This document shows positions 1-11,646 of a DNA stretch of 64,000 nucleotides, one piece after another (position 1 is the first letter of the stretch; each line of letters begins with the position of its first letter). The stretch comes from Amyloporia xantha (lineage: Eukaryota > Basidiomycota > Agaricomycetes > Polyporales > Adustoporiaceae): assembly GCA_036971615.1 (NCBI GenBank), contig JAYKKR010000034.1, positions 124,001 to 188,000 on the forward strand, given 5' to 3'. The notes under the pieces are model-generated. The model saw nothing but the letters and a program-made list of their open reading frames with translations, did not search any database and was not told where the DNA came from. A program made the position numbers and the translations under genes.

Positions 1-574
1 CGAGGCCGGTTTTGTGCCCAGAGAGACCATTGTACATGCTGAATTACGAAGACGATGCAGTTATGCACCGACGTCTCAGGGTTGAGAGAAATGATGATGA
101 GCAAGTCGACCTACAGAACGCGGTCCTGGCGGTTTCTTTTCAAGTAGAAACGAGCGTGATAAACTTGCAAAGCAGTCGCCTGACCAGCACCGAAGAGAGA
201 GAGCTAAGTAGGAGAACTCTTGAGTCTTGAACAATGAAGACAGTAGGGCGGAGCGCTCTATTTAATAGGCGATCACAGATCTAGATTCCTGTGCACATAC
301 CCATTATTCTTATCGCACAATAATGATTCAACTCTAGAATGCAATGTGCCAGATACTCTAATGAAATGTTACGCGCCATAACGCACAGTGTGAAGACACT
401 TGCCCAGTCCATGATAAAACATTCGCTATAGACACGATTGTGCAGGCACATCAAGAACACCAAGGATGATACAGAAGTCTAAACTGCTCATGAAGCTCGA
501 CAAATTAGCGTAAGACTAGTGTATGATAGGACGAATGGAAAGTACAACGGGATTTCAGTGAAAGAACTAATCCT
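1..574. other. 5' edge, no gene recognised
   Basis: Only short ORFs without recognisable domains are present, the longest an open stretch of about 70 codons near the left edge. I see no tRNA, no repeat and no clear promoter beyond an AT-rich TATTTAA near 258. The right part is probably the 3' flank of the iron transporter gene that ends at 575 on the minus strand. Confidence 0.5.
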
Positions 575-1695
575 TCATCCCTCCAGCACTGCAACAATGC
601 CATATGCCGCTGCTGCAGCTGCACCGCCCACTAACAGTGTGCTCACCGCGCCCCAGATATACCCGCCGACGCCCCGCCCTGCAGCACCAGTAATACGTGC
701 CTTGACCGCACCGAAGATGAGCAGAATCACGCCGGTGACAATACAGGAATAAATCAATGCGATGTGGGCAGTAGGTTCTGAGGACACGAACTAGTCAGAA
801 GCCCTTCTCATAAATCCGGATTGACGGAGGCGCTCACCGAAGAAGTACGGCAGAAGAGGAATGAGACCCCCGAGGAAGTATCCCATGCCGATCGTGAACG
901 CGGAAATATACAGGCGCCGGGTGGGAACTTCCTCCATACCCTCGCCGAACTTGAGCAAGAACGCAGACAGACCGACACTTTTGCTCCACCGCAGGCCCGC
1001 CTCTGAGTCGCTGCTGCTCGCCCTGCTTCTCCTGCTCGCCGTGTCGCTCCCGCTCCCGCTAGCGCCCTCACCAGACGAGTCGACCTCGACGTTCATCAGA
1101 CACTGCGCAACCGCACGGCTCGCCTTCTCATCGACGCCGACCGGCCCGAGCACTGCGTGCACCTCACGCTCCATCTCACCCTCGCAGCTCCGCAGCACGC
1201 GCGCGTGTCTGCTTCCGCAGATAGCGGTAGTGGTCGCGCTCGGCCTGTGATGCAAGGAAGCCGCCGATGCCCATTGAGATCGCACCGGCGATGAGCTCGG
1301 CGACGCCACCGAGGATGACGAGTTTTGACTCGCCGAGCGAGGAGAGCCCGGCGGTGAGTGCGAATGGGACGGTAAGACCATCTGAGAGACCAATGACACT
1401 GGGACCAGGAGTCAGTATGGGATCATTCGAGGACAAAGCACTTATTAGGAGTGCCAAAAGCAACTCACACGTCTCGGACGACGTCTGGATCTACCAAGGT
1501 TCGGTCATCTTCGTCAATGAGTTCTTTGCAACATACGCCCTCCCGTCCTGGCTCGTGCCTATCACACTTTGCTGGTGGGGGGACTTGGGCTCCTGCGCTG
1601 TGGTTGATAGACCAGACGGGTGGCTTGGTCCCGATGTCTCCGTTTTGGCGGCTTGGAAGAGGTACGGACGGTGCTAACGATGGTTCTGAGGACAT
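575..1695 (-). CDS. ccc1: Vacuolar iron transporter (VIT1/CCC1 family), apparently frameshifted
   Basis: Family members move Fe2+ or Mn2+ from cytosol into the vacuole. I read three exons: 1469-1695, 838-1398 and 575-777. The first junction restores the family signature VVRDVVIGLSDGLTVPFAL at the first membrane helix. It is followed by AELIAGAISMGIGGFLASQAE (helix 2), a cytoplasmic acidic/Ser-rich metal-binding insert, then YISAFTIGMGYFLGGLIPLL and two C-terminal helices with small-residue packing (GGYIWGAVSTLLVGG). Start is the ATG that opens exon 1. Exon lengths sum to 991 nt, two short of a codon multiple. The frame breaks near 1200 inside a CG-dinucleotide run, between RKQTRAR and VLRSCEGEMER; adding one CG unit restores both frames. 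This is either an assembly error or a pseudogene. The family call is safe. Confidence 0.88.
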
Positions 1696-1830
1696 GGTGA
1701 ATGCGCGATAGGTTTGGGGGTAAATGTGAGAACGAGGAGGTCGGGGGTGGAGGATAAAAGGGAGGCGGCACGCAGGCGTCGTAACGAGTCCGGATGTAAA
1801 GACGGAGGAATGGAGCGCTGAGCTATACGC

Positions 1831-1838
1831 TCACGTGA
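1831..1838. promoter_or_regulatory. TCACGTGA palindrome upstream of iron transporter
   Basis: A perfect 8-nt palindrome lies 136 nt upstream of the transporter start. CACGTG cores are bound by bHLH factors (Cbf1/Pho4-like or SREBP-like) in fungi. The position is suggestive, but a single short site can arise by chance. Confidence 0.35.
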
Positions 1839-2544
1839 TCCACTGCCATTTGCTCACGGAATGTCCCTCGTGTGATTGGCCGGGGATGTCGACTGCGTGC
1901 TTCACACTTGTGCAGAGATGGCGATGCTCCGCACGCCCGTTACCAAATGACCTACGAGCATGAACATACTCTGACAGTGCTCGCGCGAGGAAGCAACCTT
2001 AGCAGTGTTCTTTATGACTCGGAATAGGATTGGATTGTAATAAGTAGGCGAATTCGCCATGATGATTCTACAGATACTCTGTAGACAATCTCGTAATACC
2101 TACTGTCTACATAGGGCGGTGCCTCGCAGACAAAAAATGGAGACCAAAAAAGTAGGTGAGATGAAAGTACTGGCGAGAGACTGAAACAATATTGCACGAC
2201 TGAGTCTGAGTCGTCGAGAGAGCACCAAGGATTGTACTGTCTGCACTTCATGCGGGAGCCCCACCATGGCAAGGACTCCAGAGCTGCACAGTCATCAAGA
2301 CTTGTGAAGGGTTCCACAGGTGAAAATTTATCAATGAGAGCATTTTTACCAGGCTTAGAATATCACATAATTTTACGCTCCTTGCACAGAGCCTTTAGCT
2401 GAGATACAATTAGCCTAGAGTGATCCGCAAAAAATGATGCAATTGTAGAGTTCTCAGCCATGGGAGTGAAGTACCCTGAGGCGAAGCTCGAGAGTGGTAG
2501 ACGAGTCAAAGCAGAAGCTCAAAGGCTCGCTCGCGACGCGTCTT

Positions 2545-2584
2545 GCACGTGAGATTGCACGTGAGCTCAATTGCAATACACGTG
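2545..2584. promoter_or_regulatory. Cluster of three CACGTGA motifs
   Basis: CACGTG cores start at 2545, 2557 and 2578, each followed by A and all in the same orientation. Three such cores within 40 nt is more than expected by chance. The nearest gene start is the iron transporter at 1695, about 850 nt away, so the target is uncertain. Confidence 0.35.
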
Positions 2585-3853
2585 ATTAATGTGCAATACT
2601 GCCTCTCACGCGATAAACTAAAATGCAAAAGACAAGAAAAAAATACGCAAGTGGACAGCACACTGACTGAAGCCCAATATAACAAAATAAAGCTGCAATA
2701 AATTATGTGGACCCTCCAGCAATGCCTGCAATACAAAATGGAGAGTAGGCACATGATCGGATAAACGTTTAGGTTCCAATGGGTGGAGCTGATTTGTCAG
2801 CACCACACACCGTACATGAATTGATAACCAAATGACAGGTCATTTGGGACTACCACCACCACCGTCCTGGAACATGCGGCTGCTATGATTCTACGCCTCG
2901 TTTGAAACCAGATTGCTGCTATTGGCTAAAGATGGGCATTTTGCACACCGTTCCTGTGTTCAGGACAGTTCCGTAACCTGTCTTGCCTCGCCTAATCCTC
3001 CGTAATCCTTGCATGCTATCCAGTGCCCAAGTATATGCGAGCGGACAGCGGACTAAGGTTGGCAGCCGGTACGAGAATAGATCGGCGTCAGGGACTGGAC
3101 ACGGCTGCTCCAGGAAAACTGAAACTCTGGAGCGCGGTCGTCAAACAGAGTACTCGGCAATACTCTTCAGGGCGAACAGCGCAGCATGGACGGGGTTGCC
3201 CTGGGTATTCCCAAACCAAGCCTGAGGAAGCCCCGAATGCTCCGTTCACAGGAGACAACACGCAGCGTGTTATGTAACACGTTCGTTCAGTACAACACTT
3301 CGACGGCCGCATGTCCTCCGGGCCCAAGGGTTAGGGCTAATTTCAGCTTTCGATGTGAAAGTAGCTCACATTTAGGTCTGCAGTTTTATTTACACAAGGT
3401 GAGACTGACCAATTGCTAGTTCACGATCAGCGGTGTCACGGCTAAGTGCGATTTTGGACTTGTTGCAGTCTCAATGCGCAGCGATGACGCAGTGACGGTG
3501 CTCGTTCTCTCGGCGTAGATCTGCAATGCATCGGGCAGTCGTCTGCTAGCCAACCGTAGTGCGTTTCTATCGTCATGCGGATGTAACGGCGGTTTTTTGC
3601 ATTCTTTCCCAGTGCGATTGTAAATTAGCTGCGAGAAGCAGTCGTGCAGTTCGATCAGCGTCACACGCTATCTGCTCTCATCATTTGAACAAGTAGACGG
3701 ACGGCTTATGTTTATATGACTGCCCGCCTTTGCTGGCAGATATATTGATCTCTTCCCCACTGTTGTACGTTAGCTGTACAGGAGACAGGCCGCAGGCCAT
3801 TCTCCGCAAGCATGCTGGAAGGTTGAGTTATTTGTTTTACGAAAACATTCAAC

Positions 3854-3948
3854 GGGCATTTGGCACAGTGGTAGCGCGCACGCTTCGCATGGGCCTCATC
3901 GAAGGCTAGGCGTGCGTGAGGTCCAGGGTTCAACTCCCTGAATGTCCA
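3854..3948 (+). tRNA. tRNA-Ala (CGC) with 19-nt intron
   Basis: Acceptor arms GGGCATT and AATGTCC pair over seven bases and contain the G3:U70 wobble that is the alanine identity element, with A73 as discriminator. D arm, anticodon stem CACGC/GCGTG and T arm CAGGG-TTCAACT-CCCTG are all visible. The anticodon loop reads TTCGCA followed by a 19-nt insertion at the standard position 37/38. The mature anticodon would be CGC. Confidence 0.9.
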
Positions 3949-4438
3949 TGTTTTGGTATGCATCCTCTTTTTACGAAGAGGATTTTTGTGGATACGACGA
4001 CTGACTCGTATTTGATGCCGCTGGTGCGGGTGATATGTGATAGCTGGAACGGATTCCATCTTTGCATATACGCTCATGCCGATGCCTGCAATGAACATTG
4101 CTAAAAACGTCCGGCCCGGAACTCAGGAACATCACTTCACGGAGAAGGAATCGTTTCTATGTACGTCAGCTGGGCTGGCCATGGCAATACGGAGGACTCA
4201 AAACTATGACGCGCGATGACTATGAATTCCTATTCTCACATCTGCAAGGACTGGTCTTATCTGACGTGACTGCAGAAGGTTTGCAATCCCATGTCTAAGG
4301 TCACTAGGCCAGGCGCCGGCCCGCTAAATGAGACATGATCAACTGGTATGTTCTCAAGCAGAATCCTCATGACCTTCGGAGAAGTCCAGTTGCACTTCAC
4401 CGTGTTCAGAGCAATGGTTCGTGTGCTCTAGCGAGAGG

Positions 4439-4446
4439 CATAAAAG
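4439..4446 (+). promoter_or_regulatory. TATA-like box of GH28 copy A
   Basis: CATAAAAG lies 56 nt upstream of the ATG. The same octamer at the same 56-nt spacing precedes copy B (7027-7034), within a promoter block conserved between the tandem copies. The position suits a TATA element. Confidence 0.55.
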
Positions 4447-4494
4447 CGGATCAGCTTGGCCATCGTTGACAGTGCTGGTCTCGCTGCATACAAA

Positions 4495-6665
4495 ATGATC
4501 GGCTTCAAATTTCTGTTGATATTGCTATGTGGAAGCTCTTGTGTTTGGCAAGCATCCGCTATTCCGGCCGTACGTACGACCGATAATGTCTGTACGCTCC
4601 AACCGCTAGGCGAAGGGCTGGACGATACGGACCAGGTAGTACCGTTTCTGGTGATATATTTTTGTCATGACGTTGACCGTATAATCGTCATGAATAAATT
4701 AGGTCGAAGCCGCCATCGCGCGGTGTGGATATTATGGGACCACTGTCTTTGCAGCGGGTGAATACAATATCACTAGGTCAGTGGTCCACAGCCCGCATCG
4801 TGATACTGCGCGAGTTCACGGATCTCAAATAGGAAAATGACGTGGGATCTTGTAGAATCGAGGGTTGATCTCCACGGATACCTAAATGTGATTGCCCGCG
4901 AATGAGAATCCGCGACCATGCCAAGGGACTGACCTGAATCTGCAGTTCAAGGCCGATCTCCCCTACTGGATGAATCCCGAAAACACGTACAGAGTTATCT
5001 TCGTCCAGGTCCGTCGGTCTCAGTGCTCACACGCCGTCGACACACACTGACCATTTCGGACTCGAACAGAGCCAAGCGTCCTGGTTCGTCATCACCGGGA
5101 ACGACTTCATCGTCGACGCGCACAACACTGGCGGGATCATCGGCAATGGCCAGTACTGGTGGGACTGGTACGGCACCTCCAGTCGTCTGGATGGTGACGG
5201 ACGCCCGGTAGCCCTGACGGTCTATCAGGCGGCACGGGGGACGATCGCGAATTTCAGGATCGAGGGTCAACCGTTCTGGTGCAACGCGATTGCAGAGTCG
5301 CAGGACGTGGTATATGACGGCATGTACTGCAATGCGACGAACACGAATCCGCAGTACTACTACGACAAGTGAGTGCATGCTGTACCTATGTATGGGCACG
5401 TCCTGAATGCCGGTATCACGGGAGATAGTGTCGTGCCGAACACGGATGGTGAGGCTCGATTCTCTTGACGTAGTAACCCTGATGCAACCGATGATCGTTC
5501 TCCTGCAGGCATCGACACCTTCCGATCGAACAACGTGTCTCTATTAAATTTCGATGTGCGTCGCTGGACGACTTGCAGCTCCTTGCAGGGCATGACTTCA
5601 GTGTGCACTTTAGATCACGTTGGGGGATGACTGCTTGGCAATCAAAGGTGTAAGTGAACATGAACTGAATCCATATGGTGTCAGTGCAGATGCTAAACTT
5701 ACAACATGTCATCCACCGCAGAATTCCACCAACATCTACGCCCAAAATATCACATGCCGCGGAGGAAACGGGATCGCCTTTGGGTCGCTAGGGCAGTATT
5801 CGAACCTCGTGCGTGCTCAGCATTCCCTACAAAGTATCGCACCAGTTTCAATTTGCTTATGACAGTTCGATCATGTCGAAAACGTCACAATGGAAGATCT
5901 GCACGTGAGTCGCTGCTGCAGCCATGGCCTCAGACTGTTCTCGTCCATGCTCACGCCGTCGGGAAGATGGTCCGCCTTGACCCGAGAGTACAGCCTAACA
6001 TGGGCACAGGGGTAAGCGTGCATCGCATGCAAGATTAAAGGTGCATGACTGACTTTACTATCTCAAGGTCTATTTCAAGTCCTGGACGGGCACGGTCATC
6101 GGGTTCCCGCCCGACGATGGGGGCGGAGGTCTTGGTGAGTAGTACGTCTACATTGCCATTCAGAGCTTTATCGACAACGGGCAGGCCTTGTGACGAATGT
6201 CACGGCACGCAACGTGGTGCTCGACAATGTCAGCCTTCCTATCCAGCTGTATCAAACCAATGGAGGGCTTCCGTAAGCAGGAAGTGCCAGTCAATACTTT
6301 GTATGATGCTGAACGGGCTTTATAATCAGAGGGGATGCACCATCGCTATTGCAGTTCGCCAACTTGACTTTCTCAAATTGGACGGGGACGACATCAGGGA
6401 GTACCAGTACGTCACTTGTTTTTCCTGAAGTGAGGAGTTACTGAAAACATGCATCAGTCGTAAATATCGCCTGTAGCCCTGCAGCGCCTTGTCCGGGCAT
6501 GGCATTCAGCGACATCGATGTCAAAACACTAAGTGATCAAGAGCCGACTTACATGTGCTCAAACGTTGTCAGTGAGCAGGGCTTGCCCGGTATGTCTGGC
6601 CTCGTCGAGCGCACAGCGCCTTATTGACGGAGGAACTAGGGTGCAACGCGACAACGCAGGCTTGA
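4495..6665 (+). CDS. GH28 pectinase (exo-polygalacturonase-like), tandem copy A
   Basis: Secreted family 28 glycoside hydrolase, expected to cleave galacturonan chains of pectin outside the cell. The N-terminal signal peptide (MIGFKFLLILLCGSSCVWQASA) is followed by a right-handed beta-helix domain spread over many exons split by introns of about 50-70 nt. Visible motifs in order: NTDG, ITLGDDCLAIKG (the catalytic Asp pair), [22 protein letters not shown]. In classical polygalacturonases the third motif is GHG and the fourth RIK; here the His position is Asn and the Arg position is Tyr, so the substrate or mode may differ. All junctions could be joined in frame, ending CNATTQA. The start was chosen because it opens the signal peptide; an upstream TTG is not credible. 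It lies head-to-tail with copy B, offset about 2.6 kb. Confidence 0.88.
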
Positions 6666-7026
6666 AGACGTCAATAGGCTGATTTGGCATGACTGTTCAC
6701 CAAGGCTGGCCTGTCAAAGCGGAAATTGACTGGAAGGATGGTGTGTAAGGTGTATAAGCACAGCATAGAAGAGCAATTCTTCGCAATTCTTATCGTCCGT
6801 ATGGATGACAATACCAAGGAATAATTTCTATGATACGTCAGCTGGCAGTGCGGAGGACTTCCCACTCGAAACGATGACGCGATAATTATCAGCTTCTATT
6901 CCCACATCTATAATGCATGACGTGATGTCTGCAGAAGATTTGCAGTTCCATGTCTACTTAAGGCTACTAGTACTAAGCCCACAGCCGGGCCGTTATAGGA
7001 GACATGATAACCCACATAGCGGGAGG

Positions 7027-7034
7027 CATAAAAG
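7027..7034 (+). promoter_or_regulatory. TATA-like box of GH28 copy B
   Basis: CATAAAAG lies 56 nt upstream of the copy B ATG and is identical in sequence and spacing to that of copy A, so the promoter was duplicated with the gene. Confidence 0.55.
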
Positions 7035-7082
7035 TGGAACAGCTTGGCCATCGCTGACAGTGCCGGTCTTGTTACATACACA

Positions 7083-9249
7083 ATGTTCAGCTTCTTGTTG
7101 ACATTGTTATGTGGAAGCGCCTGTGTTTGGCATGCATCCGCTATCCCGCCGGCACGTACGACCGATAATGTCTGTACGATCCAACCGCTCGGCGAAGGAC
7201 TGGACGATACGGACCAGGTAGTAACGTTTCCTTCGAATATTCTCGTCATGACGTTGACCGTGCAATCGCTGTGGATTAGGTCGAGGCTGCCATCGCGCGG
7301 TGCGGACATTATGGAACAACTGTCCTTGCTGCGGGTGAATACAATATCACTAGGCGAGTCAAGCACAGTCTTGAATGTCGTGATAGTACGAAAACTCACG
7401 AATTTCGGATAGAAAAATGACTTGGGACCTTGTAGAGTCGAGGGTTGATCTCCACGGTTACCTGAATGTAATTTTCTCGCGAACGAGAATCAGCATCTCA
7501 TGTCAAGATACTGACCTGAACCTGCAGTTCAAAGCTGATCTCCCCTACTGGATGAACCCCGAAAACACGTACAGAGTTATCTTTATTCAGGTTTGTCGGT
7601 CTCAATACTCACACGCTGCCAAACGCCTGACCATTGCGGACTCAAACAGAGTCAAGCGTCCTGGTTCGTCATCACCGGGAACGACTTCACCGTCGACGCG
7701 CACAACACTGGCGGGATCATCGGCAATGGCCAGTACTGGTGGGACTGGTACGGGACCGCCAGCCGCCTGGGCGGCGATGGACGCCCGGTCGCCCTGACGG
7801 TCTATCGGGCAGTGCGAGGGACGATCGCGAATTTCAGGATCGAGGGTCAGCCGTTCTGGTGCAATGCGCTTGCGGAGTCGCAGGACGTGGTATATGACGG
7901 CATGTACTGCAACGCGACGAACACGAACCCGCAGTACTACTACGACAAGTGAGTGCCTCGCGTAGCTTCATTCATTGGCGTATCTTGACTGCTGATATCG
8001 CGGGAGATAGCCTCGTGCCAAACACGGACGGTGAGGAGGCTCAATTCTGTTGACGCAGTGACGCTGACGGAAACGATGATCGTTTTCGTGCAGGCATCGA
8101 CACTTTCAGATCGAACAACGTGTCTCTCTTAAGATTCGATGTGCGTCTTTGGACGACATGCGACTGCCTGCAGGGCATGAATTCATTGTGTACACTTTAG
8201 ATCACGTCGGGCGATGATTGTCTGGCAATCAAAGGTGTAAGTGGACCTGAACCGAATCCATGTGGATGTTAGTGCAGACGCTGGACTCATAACATACCAC
8301 CCACCGCAGAATTCCACCAACCTCTACGCCCAAAACATTACATGCCGCGGAGGGAATGGGATCGCCTTTGGGTCGCTAGGGCAGTATTCGAACCTCGTGC
8401 GTGCCTACCACTCCCTATACCATCCATCGCACCAGCTTCAATCTGCTTATGACAGTTCGATCATGTCGAAAACGTGACCATGGAAGATCTGCATGTGAGT
8501 CCTGCAGCTCGTTAACCCGCCTAGGCTTACGCCGCCGGGAAGATTGTCCGCCTCGACCCGAAAACACAGCCTAACATGGGCGCAGGGGTAAGCGTGCATC
8601 ACATGCAAGACGAAACGTGCGCAACTGACTGTTCCACCTCAAGGTCTATCTCAAGTCCTGGACAGGCACACGCATTGGGTTCCCGCCTGACGACGGGGGC
8701 GGAGGTCTCGGTGAGTAGTAGTACGTCTATATTGCCACTCAGAGCTTTACCGACAATGGGCAGGCCTTGTGACGAATGTCACGGCACGCAACGTGGTTCT
8801 TGACAACGTCAGCCTCCCCATCCAGGTGTATCAAACCAACGGAGGGCATCCGTAAGCAAGAAGTACCAGTCGGTGTTTTGTATGATGCTGAACGGGCTTT
8901 ACAACCAGAGGGTGACGCACCATCGCTGTTGCAGTTCGCCAACTTGACTTTCTCAAATTGGACGGGGACGACGTCAGGGAGTACCAGTATGTCACTTGTT
9001 TTTGATGAAGAGAGTCGCGTTATCGAATACATGGATCAGTCGTAAATATCGCTTGCAGCCCTGCGGCCCCTTGTCCGGGGGTGGTATTCAGCGATATCAA
9101 CGTCAAAACGCTAAGTGGTCAAGAACCGACTTACACATGCTCGAACGTTGTCAGTGAACAGGGCTTGCCTGGTATGTCTGTTCTCGCCCGAGCAGATAGC
9201 GCCATACTGACGGATGGAGCTAGGGTGCAACGCAACAACACAGACGTGA
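7083..9249 (+). CDS. GH28 pectinase, tandem copy B, possible frameshift
   Basis: Near-duplicate of copy A with the same exon plan, signal peptide (MFSFLLTLLCGSACVWHASA), NTDG, GDDCLAIKG and [14 protein letters not shown] motifs, and the same C-terminus (CNATTQT). One junction does not join. Just after the 3' splice site near 8907 the copy has one more nucleotide than copy A in a G run, so the exon that should read GDAPSLLQFANLTFSNWTG is out of frame for both available AG acceptors. If real, about the last 60-70 residues are lost. The same exon reads cleanly in copy A and in the distant copy C. This is either a recent inactivation of the duplicate or a base-call error. Confidence 0.8.
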
Positions 9250-9592
9250 CCAACATCAGGTGGCCGATTCTGCATGATGGTTCACCAAGTTTGACCTGTG
9301 AATACGGGAGTTGTTTGGCATAATGGCGTATAGGGCGTGGAAGTCAGCCTGGTAGGGAGGAATCGCGGAAGTATTTGTCCCCTCTAGCAGAGCATCAGAA
9401 AGCAGACCAATTTGGCATTTAAGCCGGAGTTGTTCCCATGTACTGGCTGTCAAGCACACCGCTGCTCACTAACCCCTCGTTATATGACTACTCGTTAGTG
9501 GTGGGCAAGATGAGAGCCTCGCAGGGCGCGCCCCGCGATCGATCATGCCGTAAATCACATGCATCGTCGCGGCGAGCCACCAAGGGTCGACC

Positions 9593-10421
9593 ATGTCCTC
9601 CGTCTACCTCGACATCTATATCGGCGACCGCGATGAGCATGCACGCGCCGAAGCTGAATACGCCGCTACATCTGCATTGCTAACGAAGAATGCCGCCATC
9701 TACGGGCTGCCTGATTCTCCGTCCGAACTGTCAGAGGAACAGCAGGAGATCCTGAAGGGCATCGATGTACTGTCCATACCACTCCACGGTCACTCTTAGT
9801 TTCCCTGACAGTCCACACCTAGCGGTCCATGTCATTGCGTTTTACGCCGCCACCACCCCTGCTCGCCGGACGCTTAGTATTTGAGCTATACGCGTCTCCA
9901 GGATTAGCTAAGACTACCGCGAACTTCATAGCGCTATGCACAGGCGAGCGGGGGATGTGCAAAAATGCGCCAAATAAGAGACTACATTACTTGGACTGTC
10001 CGATACACCGCATCGTCAAGGACTTCGTTGCGCAAGGAGGTGACGTAACAAGAGGCGATGGAAGTGGTGGAGAGGCAGGTGTCGCTCCTTGACGCATCCA
10101 CCGTTTCTCTTCCTTACCTCGTCGCGTTCCCAGTCCATTTATGGTGGGAAGTTCAACGATGAAAAGGAAGGCCTGAAGAAGAAACCGCGCAGAGGCTCAC
10201 TCGCCATGGCTAATTCGGGGAAGAACAGCAATTCGTCCCAATTCTTCATCGTTCTTACGGACGACGAGTCCAAGCTTGGGAAGATGGCTGGCAAGTACGT
10301 CGTGTTTGGCGAGCTCAAAGATGGGGAGGACATTTTGACGCGTCTCAACATGGTAGGTGGGAATGCGGAAGGCAGGCCGTCTCAACCTGTGTGGATAGGC
10401 GCATGTGGCAAATTGGACTGA
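9593..10421 (+). CDS. Cyclophilin-type peptidyl-prolyl isomerase
   Basis: Catalyses cis-trans isomerisation of X-Pro bonds. Exons 9593-9766, 9823-10074 and 10134-10421 sum to 714 nt, giving 237 residues. The first ~60 residues are a family-atypical N-terminal extension rich in Glu/Ala. The isomerase domain follows with GRLVFELYASPGLAKTTANF, HRIVKDFVAQGGD (catalytic Arg plus Phe/Gln of the active site), MANSGKNSNSSQFFIVL and KYVVFGEL. The Trp used for cyclosporin binding in human CypA is not at its usual place. The second intron needs a GC donor (GAG|GCAGGT) to keep frame; the alternative GT four bases on would break it. No signal peptide, so cytosolic or nuclear. Confidence 0.88.
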
Positions 10422-11461
10422 GGATCATGGTGATAATATGCGGTACAAAGTGTAGCGATACAAGGGTTCAGTGACCACTCAGATTGATTCATTGATTCGT
10501 TGTTAAGTCCAGGTACTCGGCCACACGAACCTAGCGCAAAGACACTTTCGACGAGAACAGAAAGTGTCACGGGAAAAGCTCACGCTGTCTACTCCTAGAT
10601 GTGATAGATGGAAATCCATGCCCTCTCCATGACGGTACACGTCCAAATTCGCCTCATCTACAGTACGTCCTGTACCCGGCGTGGCACGCACCGACCGACC
10701 AGTCTCGCAACACTTCTCCATGAATATGTAACGTTTGCTCTCGCACATGATGCATTCGACGGTGTGAACCAGGCGCGTATGATCTTCGATGGATCCTGTT
10801 CTCGTGCTCCATGCCAATTTGGCCTACAACATTGGGTACAGATCCTCCCGGTTTCTCGTCATCACCTCTGGGTGGACTTGGTAGGGCAGGACACATTGAC
10901 TGTGGTCTCGTATGGTCTGACGACGATGGAGGCCAGAAGTGCAAATATCTGGCAGCACCTACCCCACGTAAACCCCGGAAGCGGTAAATGCGACAAGTGC
11001 GCAGTCAGGCGTCCAGGACTGTGTGAAGGTCCGAGTGAGACGAGGCAGACGAACCAAGAGAAGGGAAAACTGAAGGGAGACGGTCGGAGTCCAGATGACC
11101 GGCGCTGTGGATGGTAAGAAACTGAATGAGTGCGGCGAGCGACTTCGAGGACGCTTCATGTCGGGTCGATGAGACATGGCATCGCGAGATAGGTTTGAAT
11201 ACCTGCCAGTGTCAGTGAGAGTTTGCCGCAATTAATATTACGTGGGAAAGTTGAAAGACCAGACTCAACAATGCATTAAATATGGCGTACTGTGGTACAT
11301 TCGTCAAAATCGACAGCCTAAAGAAGTTATTCTGAATCACGGTGATCCCGTAGCAATGCAGAAGAGATCATTGCAAGCTTAAGGATTCTAATCTACACCT
11401 AATAATTTGGAATAACACAGCCGTGTAGCCCTCGGACAAAAAAGCACATCCGTCGCTTCGA
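10422..11461. other. Intergenic, no gene recognised
   Basis: A plus-strand ORF at 10608-11117 (169 codons) and overlapping minus-strand ORFs are open, but none has a recognisable domain, signal sequence or convincing intron pattern. Confidence 0.45.
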
Positions 11462-11548
11462 TGCATTAAGGGGGAATCGAACCCCCGGCGGGTCGAGAAT
11501 AATCCATCTGAATGGCAACGACCCAGGTTACCACTACCCCATTAATGC
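11462..11548 (-). tRNA. tRNA-Gly (GCC) with 16-nt intron
   Basis: Acceptor arms GCATTAA and TTAATGC pair perfectly, with A73. The T arm is GGGGG-TTCGATT-CCCCC. Anticodon stem GGTCG/CGACC encloses TTGCCA and a 16-nt intron at position 37/38, so the mature anticodon is GCC. It lies about 100 nt upstream of, and divergent from, the NOP53 gene. Confidence 0.88.
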
Positions 11549-11646
11549 GATATACGGGTGGACAAATTTACTCTCATTGCGTGCACATTTTACGAAGCGT
11601 CCCATGTTCTCCAGGCTCAATTTGGGACTGCATTATTTCTCCTTCA

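Larger units (their letters stand above)
1696..3853. other. Intergenic, regulatory candidates only
   Basis: No supported gene. This is the upstream side of the minus-strand iron transporter. It holds one TCACGTGA site at 1831-1838, a cluster of three CACGTGA motifs at 2545-2584, and a 20-nt perfect inverted repeat at 2828-2847. ORFs in this stretch are short and have no recognisable motif. Confidence 0.5.
4135..9300 (+). repeat. Tandem duplication of a ~2.6-kb GH28 unit
   Basis: Two head-to-tail units each contain upstream flank, promoter, whole gene and a short 3' flank. Start codons are 2588 nt apart and stop codons 2584 nt apart. Upstream similarity begins around 4135/6817, and 3' flank similarity (a TTCACCAAG-type stretch) follows both stops. 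Exons are more alike than introns, which points to duplication followed by purifying selection for at least part of its history. Confidence 0.8.

Noticed and set aside
1150..1200. A 27-nt GT-AG segment that could bridge the iron transporter frames
   Set aside because: Far below normal intron length, and it would delete conserved residues (EMEREVHAV); a CG contraction explains the data better.
3325..3345. TTAGGG near 3330 as telomeric repeat
   Set aside because: A single occurrence with no array.
10608..11117. 169-codon ORF on the plus strand
   Set aside because: No domain, no signal peptide, irregular composition, and overlapping ORFs of similar quality on the other strand.
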